From: an uncultured Oscillospiraceae bacterium
Lineage (GTDB): Bacteria > Bacillota > Clostridia > Oscillospirales > Acutalibacteraceae
Direction of reading: 5' to 3'
Length of the DNA: 12,486 nucleotides
Assembly: GCA_900543555.1 (NCBI GenBank)
Contig: UQRL01000052.1
Location: 1-12,486 of the forward strand
The translations under genes were made by a program, and so were the position numbers. The notes under the pieces are model-generated. The model saw only the letters and a program-made list of their open reading frames with translations. It made no database searches and was not told where the DNA came from. Below are positions 5,243 to 12,486 of this stretch, in pieces. Numbering within the stretch: the stretch's first letter is position 1; each line of letters starts with the position of its first letter.

Positions 5243-7651
5243 ATGAAATACGACCACAAGGCCATAGAGCCAAAATGGCAGGAAAAATGGGAGGAAGCCG
5301 GCGTTTTCCATGCGGAGAACGGCAGCGATAAGCCCAAGTATTACGCTTTAATCGAGTTCCCCTACCCCTCTGGGCAGGGGCTGCACGTGGGCCATCCCCG
5401 GCCCTACACCGCCCTGGACGTGGTGGCTAGAAAGCGCCGGATGCAGGGCTATAACGTGCTGTACCCCATCGGCTGGGACGCCTTCGGCCTGCCCACCGAG
5501 AACTACGCCATCAAGAACCACGTCCACCCCGCCGAGGTGACCAAGCAGAACATCGCCCGGTTTAAAAAGCAGATCCAGTCCCTGGGCATCAGCTTTGACT
5601 GGAGCCGGGAGATTTCCACCACCGATCCGGAGTATTACAAGTGGACCCAGTGGATTTTCCTGCAGCTGTTCAAAGCGGGGCTGGCCTATAAGAAGGAGAT
5701 GAACGTGAACTGGTGCACCTCCTGCAAGTGTGTGCTGGCCAACGAGGAAGTGGTCAACGGCGTGTGCGAGCGCTGCGGCAGCGAGGTGGTCCACAAGGTG
5801 AAGAGCCAGTGGATGCTGAAGATCACCGAGTACGCCCAGCGGCTGATTGACGACCTGGATTTGGTGGACTACCCCGAGCGGGTGAAAACCCAGCAGAAGA
5901 ACTGGATTGGCCGCTCCACCGGCGCCGAGGTGGACTTCGACACCACCGCCGGGGACAAGCTGACCGTGTACACCACCCGGCCCGACACCCTCTACGGCGC
6001 CACCTACATGGTGGTCTCCCCGGAGCACCCCTACCTGGAGAAGTGGGCGGACAAGCTCCAGAACCTGGAGGAGATCAAGGCCTATCAGGAGCAGGCCGCC
6101 CGCAAGTCCGACTTTGAGCGCACCGAGGTGGCCAAGGAAAAGACCGGCGTGAAGCTCCAGGGCGTGTCCGCCATCAATCCCCTGACCGGCAGGGAAATCC
6201 CCATTTTCATCTCCGACTATGTGCTGGTGTCCTACGGCACCGGCGCCATCATGGCCGTGCCCGCCCATGACACCCGGGACTGGGAGTTCGCCAAGAAGTT
6301 CGGCCTGCCCATCATCGAGGTGGTGAAAGGCGGCGACGTGGAGAAGGAGGCCTTCACCGACTGCGAGACCGGCATCATGGTCAACTCCGGCATTTTGGAC
6401 GGCCTGACCGTGGAAGAGGCCAAGAAGCGCATCACCCAGTACCTGGAGGAGAAGGGCATCGGCCACGCCAAGGTCAACTACAAGCTGCGTGACTGGGTGT
6501 TCTCCCGCCAGCGGTATTGGGGCGAGCCCATCCCCGTGGTGTACTGCGAGAAGTGCGGCTGGGTGCCCCTGCCGGAGAGCGAGCTGCCCTTAAAGCTGCC
6601 CGAGGTCAAGTCCTATGAGCCCACGGACAATGGGGAATCCCCCCTGGCTCACATGACCGACTGGGTGAGCACCACCTGCCCCCACTGCGGCGGCCCCGCC
6701 CGGCGGGAGACGGACACCATGCCCCAGTGGGCTGGTTCCTCCTGGTACTTCCTGCGGTATATGGACCCCCACAACGACAAGGAGTTCGCCTCGAAAGAGG
6801 CTTTGAACTACTGGTCCCCGGTGGACTGGTACAACGGCGGCATGGAGCACACCACCCTGCACCTGCTGTACAGCCGGTTCTGGCACAAGTTCCTCTTCGA
6901 CCAGGGCCTGGTGCCCACCCCGGAACCCTATGCCAAGCGCACCAGCCACGGCATGATCCTGGGGGAGAACGGCGAGAAGATGAGTAAGTCCCGGGGCAAC
7001 GTGGTCAACCCCGACGACATCGTCAATGAGTACGGCGCCGACACCATGCGCCTCTATGAGATGTTCATTGGCGACTTTGAGAAGGCCGCCCCCTGGTCCA
7101 ACGCGGGCATCAAGGGCTGCCGCCGCCTGGTGGAGCGCTATTGGAACCTGCAGGACATCCTCTGCGGGGAGGAGGGCATCCGCCCTGACATGGAGGGCGC
7201 TTTCCACAAGGCCATTAAGAAGGTCAGCGAGGACACCGAGGTGCTGAAGTTCAACACCGCCATTGCGGCCCTGATGACCCTGATGAACCAGGTCACCGCC
7301 AAGGGCAGCATCACCAAGGAGGAGTTGAAGGTCTTCACCCTGCTGCTCAATCCCTTTGCCCCCCACGTCACGGAAGAGGTGTGGGCAGCAAACGCCCTGG
7401 GCGAGGGCCTGGTGGCCCAGCAGCCTTGGCCCCAGTATGACGAGGCCAAGTGCCAGGATGACACGGTGGAGATCGTGGTGCAGGTGCGGGGCAAGGTCCG
7501 TGCCCGCCTGAACGTGGCCGCGGATATCTCCCAGGAAGATGCCCTGGCCGCTGCCAAGGCCGATGCCAAAGTTGCCGCTGAGATCGCCGGCAAGAGCATT
7601 GTCAAGGAGATCTATGTGCCCGGCAAGCTGGTCAATATCGTGGTAAAATAA
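5243..7651 (+). CDS. leuS: Leucine-tRNA ligase LeuRS
   Basis: Class I synthetase that charges tRNA-Leu; cytosolic. The 802 residues are in the bacterial LeuRS range. The HIGH signature is HVGH (48-51) in [22 protein letters not shown] is 579-583. A Cys-rich zinc-type segment ([23 protein letters not shown]) follows the first half of the Rossmann fold. The CP1 editing domain runs from about [10 protein letters not shown] to the [19 protein letters not shown] block, whose Asp is a hallmark of editing. The C-terminal domain ends [14 protein letters not shown] as expected. A second Cys cluster (CEKCGW...CPHCGG) lies near residues 435-480. AAAGGG (5227-5232), 10 nt before ATG 5243, is the likely ribosome site and sits beside the last repeat hairpin. 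A terminator follows 12 nt after the stop. Confidence 0.97.
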   Translation: MKYDHKAIEPKWQEKWEEAGVFHAENGSDKPKYYALIEFPYPSGQGLHVGHPRPYTALDVVARKRRMQGYNVLYPIGWDAFGLPTENYAIKNHVHPAEVTKQNIARFKKQIQSLGISFDWSREISTTDPEYYKWTQWIFLQLFKAGLAYKKEMNVNWCTSCKCVLANEEVVNGVCERCGSEVVHKVKSQWMLKITEYAQRLIDDLDLVDYPERVKTQQKNWIGRSTGAEVDFDTTAGDKLTVYTTRPDTLYGATYMVVSPEHPYLEKWADKLQNLEEIKAYQEQAARKSDFERTEVAKEKTGVKLQGVSAINPLTGREIPIFISDYVLVSYGTGAIMAVPAHDTRDWEFAKKFGLPIIEVVKGGDVEKEAFTDCETGIMVNSGILDGLTVEEAKKRITQYLEEKGIGHAKVNYKLRDWVFSRQRYWGEPIPVVYCEKCGWVPLPESELPLKLPEVKSYEPTDNGESPLAHMTDWVSTTCPHCGGPARRETDTMPQWAGSSWYFLRYMDPHNDKEFASKEALNYWSPVDWYNGGMEHTTLHLLYSRFWHKFLFDQGLVPTPEPYAKRTSHGMILGENGEKMSKSRGNVVNPDDIVNEYGADTMRLYEMFIGDFEKAAPWSNAGIKGCRRLVERYWNLQDILCGEEGIRPDMEGAFHKAIKKVSEDTEVLKFNTAIAALMTLMNQVTAKGSITKEELKVFTLLLNPFAPHVTEEVWAANALGEGLVAQQPWPQYDEAKCQDDTVEIVVQVRGKVRARLNVAADISQEDALAAAKADAKVAAEIAGKSIVKEIYVPGKLVNIVVK

Positions 7652-7663
7652 GCTGTATGGAAC

Positions 7664-7694
7664 AAAAAAGGCGCCCCCGCGGGGGCGTCTTTTT
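7664..7694. terminator. Bidirectional intrinsic terminator between leuS and the converging operon
   Basis: A6-GGCGCCCCC-GC-GGGGGCGTC-T5: a very GC-rich stem (arms 7670-7678/7681-7689, one G:U on the + transcript, tight loop). T5 follows on the + strand for leuS, and the A6 on the left gives T6 on the - strand. The stop codon of the leftward membrane-protein gene (7693-7695) touches the T-run, so one hairpin serves both convergent transcripts. Confidence 0.9.
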
Positions 7695-7971
7695 AATTCC
7701 CTTTTTTCCGTTTGTGGTTGGACCACAGGGCCCAGAGGAAGAAGAGGATCAGGGCGGCCAGCAGCACGCCGCAGGCCGAAAGGTACAGGGGCGTCCACTG
7801 GGAGGAAACGTCCCAGTTGCCGAACAAGATCCCCGAAGCGGCCCGTATGGGCCACAACACCGCCGAGGCCAGGGCGGAGAGCACATCCAGCAGCCCACGG
7901 CCAAGAGCCCCCACCACCTGGAAGAACGCGCTTACCAGGCTTGAAAAAATATCCCACAGTGCAGAAAACAT
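7693..7971 (-). CDS. Small membrane protein of unknown function, last gene of ABC operon
   Basis: 92 residues, not recognised. The N-terminal half is a long hydrophobic/amphipathic stretch (ALWDIFSSLVSAFFQVV, then LLDVLSALASAVLWPIRAA), followed by a short polar segment (GNWDVSSQW) and a clear C-terminal TM helix (LYLSACGVLLAALILFFLWALW) capped by a basic tail (KRKKGN). Two or three membrane segments are likely, with a positive cytoplasmic end. The ATG at 7971 is chosen over an in-frame ATG at 8016 (inside the permease) because AAGGAGG lies 8 nt before it. It begins 25 nt after the permease stop and ends at the shared terminator, so it belongs to the same transcript. It may be an accessory subunit or unrelated; nothing in the sequence decides this. 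Confidence 0.8.
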   Translation of the reverse strand: MFSALWDIFSSLVSAFFQVVGALGRGLLDVLSALASAVLWPIRAASGILFGNWDVSSQWTPLYLSACGVLLAALILFFLWALWSNHKRKKGN

Positions 7972-7979
7972 GAGAGGTT

Positions 7980-7986
7980 CCTCCTT
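7980..7986 (-). promoter_or_regulatory. Shine-Dalgarno site of the small membrane-protein gene
   Basis: On the - strand AAGGAGG precedes the ATG at 7971 by 8 nt. This near-perfect site between the permease stop and the ATG is the main evidence that the small frame is a real gene. Confidence 0.85.
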
Positions 7987-7996
7987 TCGTAAACCG

Positions 7997-9985
7997 TCAG
8001 CTGGCGCTCTCCACAATGTTGTAATAGGTGCGGGCGGTCAGGGCGTAGATGATGAGGTACGCCACGGTGAACACGGCCACGCAGCCCAAGGTGGAGAGCA
8101 AAATCAGCTGGGTGTTGGCCAGGCCCATCACCAGCAGGATTTTCTCCAGCATGGGGAAGGCGAAGGCCAGGTGGAGCACGGCCATCACCAGGGGCAGGAA
8201 GAACACCAGCAGAATCTGGCTGTGGATGCTCTGTTTGACCTCCCGGTGGCTCATGCCCACCTTCTGCATGATGTTAAACCGCCGGGCGTCGTCGTAGCCC
8301 TCGCTGACCTGCTTGTAGTAGATAATCAGCGCCGTGCCCAGCAGGAACAGCACCCCCAGGAACAGCCCCAGGAAGAACAGCCCGCCGTACAGTTCCATAA
8401 AGCTCTGGCGGGAGGTGGCGCTGTCCTCGAATAGCAAGGCCTCGTACTCCACCCCGGGGCCGGAGAAGTCCACTGTACCCAGAGCTTCGCTCATGGCGGC
8501 GATGTCTGCGGGATCGCCCCCGGCCACGTCAAAGTCGTAGGAATAGATGGGGAAGGTGTCGCTGCCGCTGGGGGCCAGGATGTTTTCCACCACCGTTTCG
8601 TCCCGCACCACCAGGTAGTACATCTCATAAATCTGGGCCAGGGTGGATGCCTCGGGCATCACGTAGTCCGAGGGGACGATCTCATAGGTTTTATCGTCGA
8701 TGTGCAGGGTGTCCTCCTCGGGGAAGGTGTTTGCCGGGTCGAAGAGCAGCACCTGGTTTTCCGCCAAATCCACCTGTTGGCCGGAGAAGCGCTCAAACTC
8801 ACTTTGCGTGAAGATATTCACCACGGCGCAAGTCTCCAAGGAAACCTCCTGGGTGTGGAGGGTGTTGCCCACCCGGGCGGTGGTGATGTTCCAGCCCTCC
8901 CGGTCCACCACATTCTCCAGGGCCAGGCCCAGCTCCTGGGACTTTTGGTTCACAGCGGAGCGCACCATGTCCTTGGCCTCCTGGTTGGCGTCACAGACAG
9001 ACACCAGCACGTTCCGGGGATAGCGTGCCCGGAGAAGGCCGTCCATGCTGGTGTACAGGGAGAAGGTGGTGGACACCGTCACCAGCAGGGCGGTGAACAG
9101 CACGCAGATGGAGGCCAGGCCCGCGGCGTTCTGCTTCATGCGGAAGAGCATGCCGGAGATGGCGGTGAAGTGGTTTGTCTTATAATAGAAGCGCTTGTTC
9201 TTTTTCAGCAGCTTCAGCATGGCCGTGATGCCGGTGATGAACAGCAGGTAGGTGCCAAGGATGACCAGAATCACCGCCACAAAGAAGAACACCAGCGCGG
9301 AGAGGGGGTCCTGGATGGTGACGGCCATGGTATAGCCCGTGCCCAGCAGCAGGGCCCCCAGCACCGCCAGGAACCAGTGGGCCTTGGGCTCCCGCTCGCC
9401 GGTCTCGCCGCCGTGGAGCAGCTCAATGGGCTTGGAGAGCTTCACCTGCAGCAGGTTGTAGCACAGGGTCAGCAGGAAGATAAGCCCAAACAAACCCAAC
9501 GTGCTGGTGATAGCGGACACAGGGATGACAAAGGCCACGGCCAGATTTGTCCCCAGCAAAAGCCCCAGCAGCCAGAATAGGACACGGGAAAAGACAATCC
9601 CCAGCCCCAGGCCCAGGGCCAAGGAGCACGCCGCCAGAAGCAGCGTCTCCCGGAACAGGATGTGGGCGATGTGCCGCTTCTCCATGCCCAGAATGTTGTA
9701 CAGGCCCAGCTCCTTTTTCCGGCGCTTGATGATGAAGCTGTTGGTGTAGAACAGGAACAGCACCGCGAACAGCCCGATGACAAACACCCCCAGGCCCATC
9801 ATGCTGGCCACGGTGGTGCCGCCGTACAGCGCCCCCTGGTCAATGCCCTGGCCCAGGGCGTTGATGGAGTAGAACATCATAATGATCCCCACGCTGGAGA
9901 GCAGGTAGGGCAGGTACAGCCGCCGGTTGCCCTTCAGGTTGGTAAAGGCCAGCTTCCAGTAGAAGCCCACTCCCCGCTTACCCAT
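7997..9985 (-). CDS. BceB/FtsX-type ABC transporter permease
   Basis: 662-residue permease, the size of BceB-type proteins that, with their ATPase, remove or sense peptide antibiotics acting on cell-wall lipid intermediates. The N-terminus reads FYWKLAFTNLKGNRRLYLPYLLSS, TM1 is about 22-44 and TM2 about 58-80, followed by the hallmark NSFIIKRRKKELGLYNILGM coupling region. About six hydrophobic segments occur before residue 315, then a roughly 200-residue hydrophilic, presumably extracellular domain, then three C-terminal TM helices and a TARTYYNIVE end. One TM pair, a large loop after TM7 and three closing TMs is the BceB layout. The ATG at 9985 overlaps the ATPase stop by 8 nt and has AAAGGAG 11 nt upstream. 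The ligand cannot be read from sequence; YtsD/VraG/YxdM-like members are equally possible. Confidence 0.9.
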   Translation of the reverse strand: MGKRGVGFYWKLAFTNLKGNRRLYLPYLLSSVGIIMMFYSINALGQGIDQGALYGGTTVASMMGLGVFVIGLFAVLFLFYTNSFIIKRRKKELGLYNILGMEKRHIAHILFRETLLLAACSLALGLGLGIVFSRVLFWLLGLLLGTNLAVAFVIPVSAITSTLGLFGLIFLLTLCYNLLQVKLSKPIELLHGGETGEREPKAHWFLAVLGALLLGTGYTMAVTIQDPLSALVFFFVAVILVILGTYLLFITGITAMLKLLKKNKRFYYKTNHFTAISGMLFRMKQNAAGLASICVLFTALLVTVSTTFSLYTSMDGLLRARYPRNVLVSVCDANQEAKDMVRSAVNQKSQELGLALENVVDREGWNITTARVGNTLHTQEVSLETCAVVNIFTQSEFERFSGQQVDLAENQVLLFDPANTFPEEDTLHIDDKTYEIVPSDYVMPEASTLAQIYEMYYLVVRDETVVENILAPSGSDTFPIYSYDFDVAGGDPADIAAMSEALGTVDFSGPGVEYEALLFEDSATSRQSFMELYGGLFFLGLFLGVLFLLGTALIIYYKQVSEGYDDARRFNIMQKVGMSHREVKQSIHSQILLVFFLPLVMAVLHLAFAFPMLEKILLVMGLANTQLILLSTLGCVAVFTVAYLIIYALTARTYYNIVESAS

Positions 9986-10757
9986 GGACGGCCACGCTCC
10001 TTTCCCGGCTGGTGGCAAGTTCGGTCAGGGTGCGGGAGATGGCCTGGTACAGCTCGTCGTCGGTCATGGCGCCGCGGTAAATCTGGTGGTAGACCTGGCC
10101 GTCCTTGATGAACAGCACCCGCCCGGCCCGGCAGGCCGCCTGCACCGAGTGGGTCACCATCAAAATGGTTTGGCCGCTGCGGTTGACGTCCGCGAAGATG
10201 TCCAGTATCTGCCCGGCGGAGCGGGAGTCCAAGGCGCCGGTGGGCTCATCGGCCAAGATAAGCTCTGGGTAGGTGATGATGGCCCGGGCGATGGCTGCCC
10301 GCTGCTTCTGCCCGCCGGAGACCTCATAGGGGAACTTTTGCAGCAGCTCCCAAATGCCCAGCCGGTGGGCGATGGGGTCGATGCGCTTTTTCATCTCGTC
10401 GTACTTCTTGCCCGCCAGCACCAGGGGCAGGAAGATGTTGTCCTGCAAAGAGAAGGTGTCCAGCAGGTTGAAGTCCTGGAACACAAAGCCCAGGTGGTCC
10501 CGGCGGAAGGCGGAGATCTCCTTCTCATTGAGGGAGACAATGTCCCGCATGTTCAAAAACACCTGGCCGCTGGTGGGTTTGTCCAGCCCCGCCAGGATGT
10601 TTAAGAGGGTGGTCTTGCCAGAGCCCGACTCGCCCATAATGGCCACGAACTCCCCTTCCTCCACGGTGAAGCTCACCCCGGAGAGGGCCTGTACCTTGGC
10701 ACCGCCCAGGCGGGTGGTGTACACCTTTTTCAGGCTGTTCACGTTTAAAAGCGCCAT
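9978..10757 (-). CDS. BceA/MacB-type ABC transporter ATP-binding protein
   Basis: 259-residue nucleotide-binding subunit, cytoplasmic and membrane-associated through its permease. Walker A GESGSGKT (42-49), Q-loop Gln94 in FVFQDFNLLDTFSLQDNI, signature SGGQK (147-151), Walker B LILADE (166-171) followed by PTGALD, and H-loop His203 (VTHS). The FNLLDTFSLQDNIFLPL segment is typical of the LolD/MacB/BceA branch that partners FtsX-like permeases. The ATG at 10757 has AAAAGGAG 9 nt upstream. It is the first gene of the leftward operon and overlaps the permease start by 8 nt. No response regulator or histidine kinase gene lies beside it in the window, unlike classical bce loci. Confidence 0.95.
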   Translation of the reverse strand: MALLNVNSLKKVYTTRLGGAKVQALSGVSFTVEEGEFVAIMGESGSGKTTLLNILAGLDKPTSGQVFLNMRDIVSLNEKEISAFRRDHLGFVFQDFNLLDTFSLQDNIFLPLVLAGKKYDEMKKRIDPIAHRLGIWELLQKFPYEVSGGQKQRAAIARAIITYPELILADEPTGALDSRSAGQILDIFADVNRSGQTILMVTHSVQAACRAGRVLFIKDGQVYHQIYRGAMTDDELYQAISRTLTELATSRERSVAVHG

Positions 10758-10811
10758 ACTTCATTTCTCCTTTTCCACGTTTGAAAACGCCTCTCGTTTC
10801 GTTCGAGGAAA

Positions 10812-10817
10812 AGTATA
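10812..10817 (-). promoter_or_regulatory. -10 box of the ABC operon promoter
   Basis: TATACT on the - strand (one mismatch from TATAAT), about 55 nt before the ATPase start codon and 10 bp after the direct repeats. Confidence 0.55.
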
Positions 10818-10827
10818 GGCCCCAATT

Positions 10828-10856
10828 CTTACAAGTTTCCGACAAGCGCCTTACAA
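10828..10856 (-). promoter_or_regulatory. Three 7-bp direct repeats with 11-bp period (response-regulator-type operator)
   Basis: On the + strand: CTTACAA (10828-10834), CCGACAA (10839-10845), CTTACAA (10850-10856), each separated by 4 nt. As read by the operon: TTGTAAG, TTGTCGG, TTGTAAG. A weaker match, CTTACGG (10872-10878), sits in phase at +22. The set ends 10 bp before the -10 box, the position where OmpR/PhoB-family regulators replace the -35 contact. Confidence 0.65.
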
Positions 10857-10897
10857 AAACAGAAAGCAAACCTTACGGTTTTGAAGCATGTCTCAAG

Positions 10898-10923
10898 AAA
10901 AAAGACCGCCGCTGAAAAGGCGG
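10898..10923 (-). terminator. Intrinsic terminator of the HAD phosphatase gene
   Basis: On the - strand CCGCC-N8-GGCGG (arms 10923-10919 and 10910-10906) is followed 2 nt later by T6 (10903-10898). It lies 50 nt after the stop of the leftward HAD gene. Seven-bp outer arms AAGCATG/CATGCTT (10884-10890/10929-10935) enclose the whole terminator. Confidence 0.75.
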
Positions 10924-10972
10924 CAGCCCATGCTTTTCTGAATTTTTATGAGAGAGCGGAGAGGGGAAGGGC

Positions 10973-11668
10973 TCACAGCAGCAGCCTCCGGATCTCATCA
11001 AAGCTCTCCGCCCGGTAGGGGATGGACAGGTCCTCCGGGGCCTCCCCGCCCAGGGGGCAGTACCACAGCCCGTCGATGCCCCCGTTCTGCGCCCCCCGCA
11101 TGTCCGAGGTGAGGGAGTCCCCGATGAGCATGGCCTTCTCCTTTTCAAAGCCGGGGATGCGGGAGAACACATAGTCGAAGTAACGCTTGTCCGGCTTGGC
11201 CGCCCCGGCGTCCTCCGAGACGAACACGTCCCCCACATAGGGCAGCAGGCCGGAGTGCGCCAGCCGTGTCCGCTGGCTGGCGGCGTTGCCGTTGGTGACA
11301 ATGTACAGCCTATACCGCTGGGAGAGGTCCCGCACCAGTTCCAGAGCGCCGGGCAGCAGGGCCCCGCCCTGGCCCAGGTTCGCAAAGTAGGCGCGGTTGA
11401 TCTCCTCCGGGTCCCCGGAGAGGCCCGTCTCCCGGAGGAAGTCCTGAAAGCGGCCCGCGTACAGCTGGGGCTTGGTGCACTCGCCCCGTTCCAGCTTGGC
11501 CCACCAGCGGTTGTTGCACCGCTCATAGATTTCCAGCAGGCGGGGGGAGTAAGGCCGCTGGCTGCCAAAGCAGGCCTCATAGGTGGCTTGGAAGGCGTGG
11601 AGCATATCCTGGTCGAAATCCAACAGGGTGCCGTCGGCGTCCAACAGCAGAAAACGGTATTCCTTCAT
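10973..11668 (-). CDS. yjjG: YjjG-like HAD-superfamily noncanonical nucleotidase/phosphatase
   Basis: 231-residue HAD hydrolase. Motif I DADGT (10-14) carries the nucleophile Asp10 and general acid/base Asp12; motif II is TNGN (about residue 120); the motif III Lys lies in AAKPDKRYFDYVF; motif IV is GDSLTSDMRGAQNGG followed by IDGLWY. The GDSLTSD...G...G-x-x-x-x-W-Y block and a helical cap (residues about 20-85) match YjjG/TIGR02254-type nucleotidases, which dephosphorylate nucleoside monophosphates including noncanonical pyrimidines; substrate choice here is inference. ATG 11668 has AAAGGAG 7 nt upstream; longer frames to 11809 run through the promoter and are rejected. It is a single-gene unit with its own promoter and terminator, divergent from the next gene. 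Confidence 0.88.
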   Translation of the reverse strand: MKEYRFLLLDADGTLLDFDQDMLHAFQATYEACFGSQRPYSPRLLEIYERCNNRWWAKLERGECTKPQLYAGRFQDFLRETGLSGDPEEINRAYFANLGQGGALLPGALELVRDLSQRYRLYIVTNGNAASQRTRLAHSGLLPYVGDVFVSEDAGAAKPDKRYFDYVFSRIPGFEKEKAMLIGDSLTSDMRGAQNGGIDGLWYCPLGGEAPEDLSIPYRAESFDEIRRLLL

Positions 11669-11732
11669 ACAGCTTCTCCTTTGGTAACATAGGCCCGGCC
11701 AGGGCCGCATAGAAATGATGTATCTATACTGG

Positions 11733-11761
11733 ATGATACACAAAGGGCGCCCCTTTGTCAA
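11733..11761 (-). promoter_or_regulatory. Sigma-A type promoter of the HAD gene
   Basis: On the - strand: consensus -35 TTGACA (11761-11756), 17-nt spacer, -10 TATCAT (11738-11733, one mismatch). The predicted start near 11726 gives a leader of about 58 nt to ATG 11668. Confidence 0.8.
11740..11758. promoter_or_regulatory. Palindrome inside the HAD promoter spacer (operator candidate)
   Basis: ACAAAGGG-CGC-CCCTTTGT, perfect 8-bp arms with a 3-nt centre. It fills the spacer between -35 and -10 and overlaps three bases of the -35, the classical location for a repressor operator. A second, weaker inverted repeat TGTATC-N10-GATACA (11719-11740) overlaps the -10 box. Confidence 0.55.
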
Positions 11762-11786
11762 GGAAGGCGCTGGAAAGGAAGGCTTT

Positions 11787-12486
11787 ATGGGAAGATTCCA
11801 TCTGCGCAAATACTGTTACCTGGTGCTGTGGGCCGCGCTGCTGGCCGCCGTGGCTGGGGTGTGGTTCTTCGGCCGGGGGCCGGAGCCCCTGCCGGAGGAG
11901 GGCGCCTCTCCCAGCCCCCAGGCCAGCGCTGCCCCCAGTACGCCGGAGGAAGAAGGGGCCCTGGTGGGGGTGTGGGTGCCCTACTTCTCCCTGGACACCG
12001 CGGAGCACACCCAGGCGGCCTTTGAGGAGAACTTCCAGACCATCGCCCAAACCGCTCAGGAGAAGGGCGCCAACGCCCTGTTCGTCCATGTGCGGCCCTT
12101 CTCCGACGCGCTGTACCCCTCTCAGTATTACCCCTGGTCCCACATCCTCACCGGCACCCAGGGCCAGGACCCCGGCTTTGACCCCCTGGAGTTTATGATT
12201 GAGACCGCCCACAGCCTGGGCATGGAGTTCCACGCCTGGCTGAACCCTTTGCGGGTGAAGACGGCGGAGACCCCCGCCGCCCTGGCGGAGAACAACCCCT
12301 ATGTCCAGCTGGGGGAGGAGTATCCCCAGTACTTTATGGAATACGGCGGCGGGGTGTACCTGAACCCGGCCTACCCGGCCATGCGGACCCTCATCGCGGA
12401 TGGAGCCGCGGAGATTGCGGGGAATTACGACGTGGACGGCATCCACTTTGACGACTACTTCTACCCCGCGGAAGACCCCGCCTTGG
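11787..12486 (+). CDS. Membrane-anchored glycosyl hydrolase-like (GHL10/DUF187) protein, 3' truncated
   Basis: Frame open from ATG 11787 to the window end (233 codons visible). Residues about 10-28 (YLVLWAALLAAVAGVWFF) form one hydrophobic segment after a basic N-terminus: a signal anchor or uncleaved signal, with no lipobox Cys. A Pro/Ser/Glu-rich linker (about 31-57) follows, then the catalytic-type domain: GVWVPYFSL, GANALFVHVRPFSDALYPS, YYPWSHILTGTQGQDPGFDPLEFMIETAHSLGMEFHAWLNPLRV, and DVDGIHFDDYFYP at the edge. These blocks are diagnostic of GHL10 (formerly DUF187, YngK-like), surface proteins thought to act on cell-wall or other glycans. AAAGGA 7 nt upstream fixes the start. It diverges from the HAD gene; I see no good promoter of its own in the 118-nt gap. 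Confidence 0.93.
   Translation, partial: MGRFHLRKYCYLVLWAALLAAVAGVWFFGRGPEPLPEEGASPSPQASAAPSTPEEEGALVGVWVPYFSLDTAEHTQAAFEENFQTIAQTAQEKGANALFVHVRPFSDALYPSQYYPWSHILTGTQGQDPGFDPLEFMIETAHSLGMEFHAWLNPLRVKTAETPAALAENNPYVQLGEEYPQYFMEYGGGVYLNPAYPAMRTLIADGAAEIAGNYDVDGIHFDDYFYPAEDPAL

Larger units (their letters stand above)
10758..10897 (-). promoter_or_regulatory. Promoter/leader region of the ABC operon
   Basis: Reading leftward: direct-repeat operator (10856-10828), -10 box TATACT (10817-10812), expected transcript start near 10805, a leader of about 48 nt, and the ATPase ATG at 10757. There is no acceptable -35 hexamer 16-18 nt upstream of TATACT, as in activator-dependent promoters. A short hairpin CGTTT-ga-AAACG (10778-10789) lies in the leader. 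Confidence 0.6.

Noticed and set aside
4631..5311. A 226-codon - strand frame and short + strand frames (4731-4991, 5058-5246) over the leuS upstream repeats.
   Set aside because: They translate the repeat itself, since its period is close to a multiple of three, have no ribosome sites, and would overlap real genes.
5348..7957. Long - strand open frames (372 and 455 codons) opposite leuS, the second running on into the small membrane-protein gene.
   Set aside because: They are antisense to a LeuRS with complete motifs; the product is low-complexity Gly/Leu/Val/His and the longer frame crosses the bidirectional terminator.
8702..9580. A 292-codon + strand frame opposite the ABC permease.
   Set aside because: The Gln/His/Gly-rich low-complexity translation is a mirror of a strongly supported BceB-type permease.
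11700..11786. A + strand promoter for the GHL10 gene using TATACT at 11725-11730.
   Set aside because: No -35-like hexamer lies 16-18 nt upstream (the sequence there is GC-rich), so I cannot support it.
11669..11809. N-terminal extension of the HAD gene to an ATG at 11809.
   Set aside because: It would run through the promoter and into the divergent gene; ATG 11668 has a good ribosome site and directly precedes the HAD motif I strand.

Overview
This window looks like chromosomal DNA from a GC-rich anaerobic Firmicute, most likely a gut Oscillospiraceae/Ruminococcaceae-type clostridium. I infer this from the GC-rich coding sequence combined with strong Gram-positive Shine-Dalgarno sites, the Firmicute-style yhbY-nadD-yqeK-rsfS gene order, a BceAB-type ABC transporter, and a DUF3795/DUF2441-type gene complement. 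The genus cannot be fixed from the sequence alone.

Region 1 (1-4153, + strand) is a compact housekeeping operon: the 3' part of ftsY (SRP receptor), rdgB (house-cleaning (d)ITP/XTP pyrophosphatase), a Cys-rich DUF3795-type protein, yhbY (CRM-domain ribosome-associated protein), nadD (NaMN adenylyltransferase), a small cupin, yqeK (HD-domain Ap4A hydrolase) and rsfS (ribosome silencing factor). Gaps are 3-20 nt, with two ATGA stop/start overlaps; the only longer gap (82 nt) precedes the cupin. The set joins protein targeting, nucleotide sanitation, NAD synthesis and ribosome control. The DUF3795 and cupin genes are the non-canonical members.

Region 2 (4154-7694, + strand) has a 134-nt GC-rich leader with inverted repeats, a DUF2441-like gene whose layout recalls the ADP-ribosyltransferase fold, about 400 nt of non-coding DNA holding two full and one truncated copy of a 119/120-bp tandem repeat with hairpins, then leuS. 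A hairpin with T-runs on both strands ends leuS and the converging operon.

Region 3 (7693-10860, - strand) is a transport operon transcribed leftward: an ABC ATPase and a 10-TM FtsX/BceB-type permease with a large external domain, overlapping by 8 nt, then a 92-residue membrane protein I do not recognise. No two-component system is adjacent in the window, yet the promoter has three 7-bp direct repeats at exact 11-bp spacing ending 10 bp before a TATACT -10 box, as expected for an OmpR/PhoB-type response regulator site.

Region 4 (10898-12486) has a YjjG-like HAD phosphatase on the - strand, with its own terminator and a near-consensus promoter carrying an 8-bp-arm palindrome in the -35/-10 spacer. 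Diverging from it on the + strand is the 5' part of a membrane-anchored glycosyl hydrolase-like (GHL10/DUF187) gene that runs off the window. No tRNA, rRNA, CRISPR array or transposase was seen. The most unusual items are the tandem repeat abutting leuS, the 11-bp-phased operator of the ABC operon, the acidic/basic C-terminal tail on FtsY, and the ART-like DUF2441 protein.
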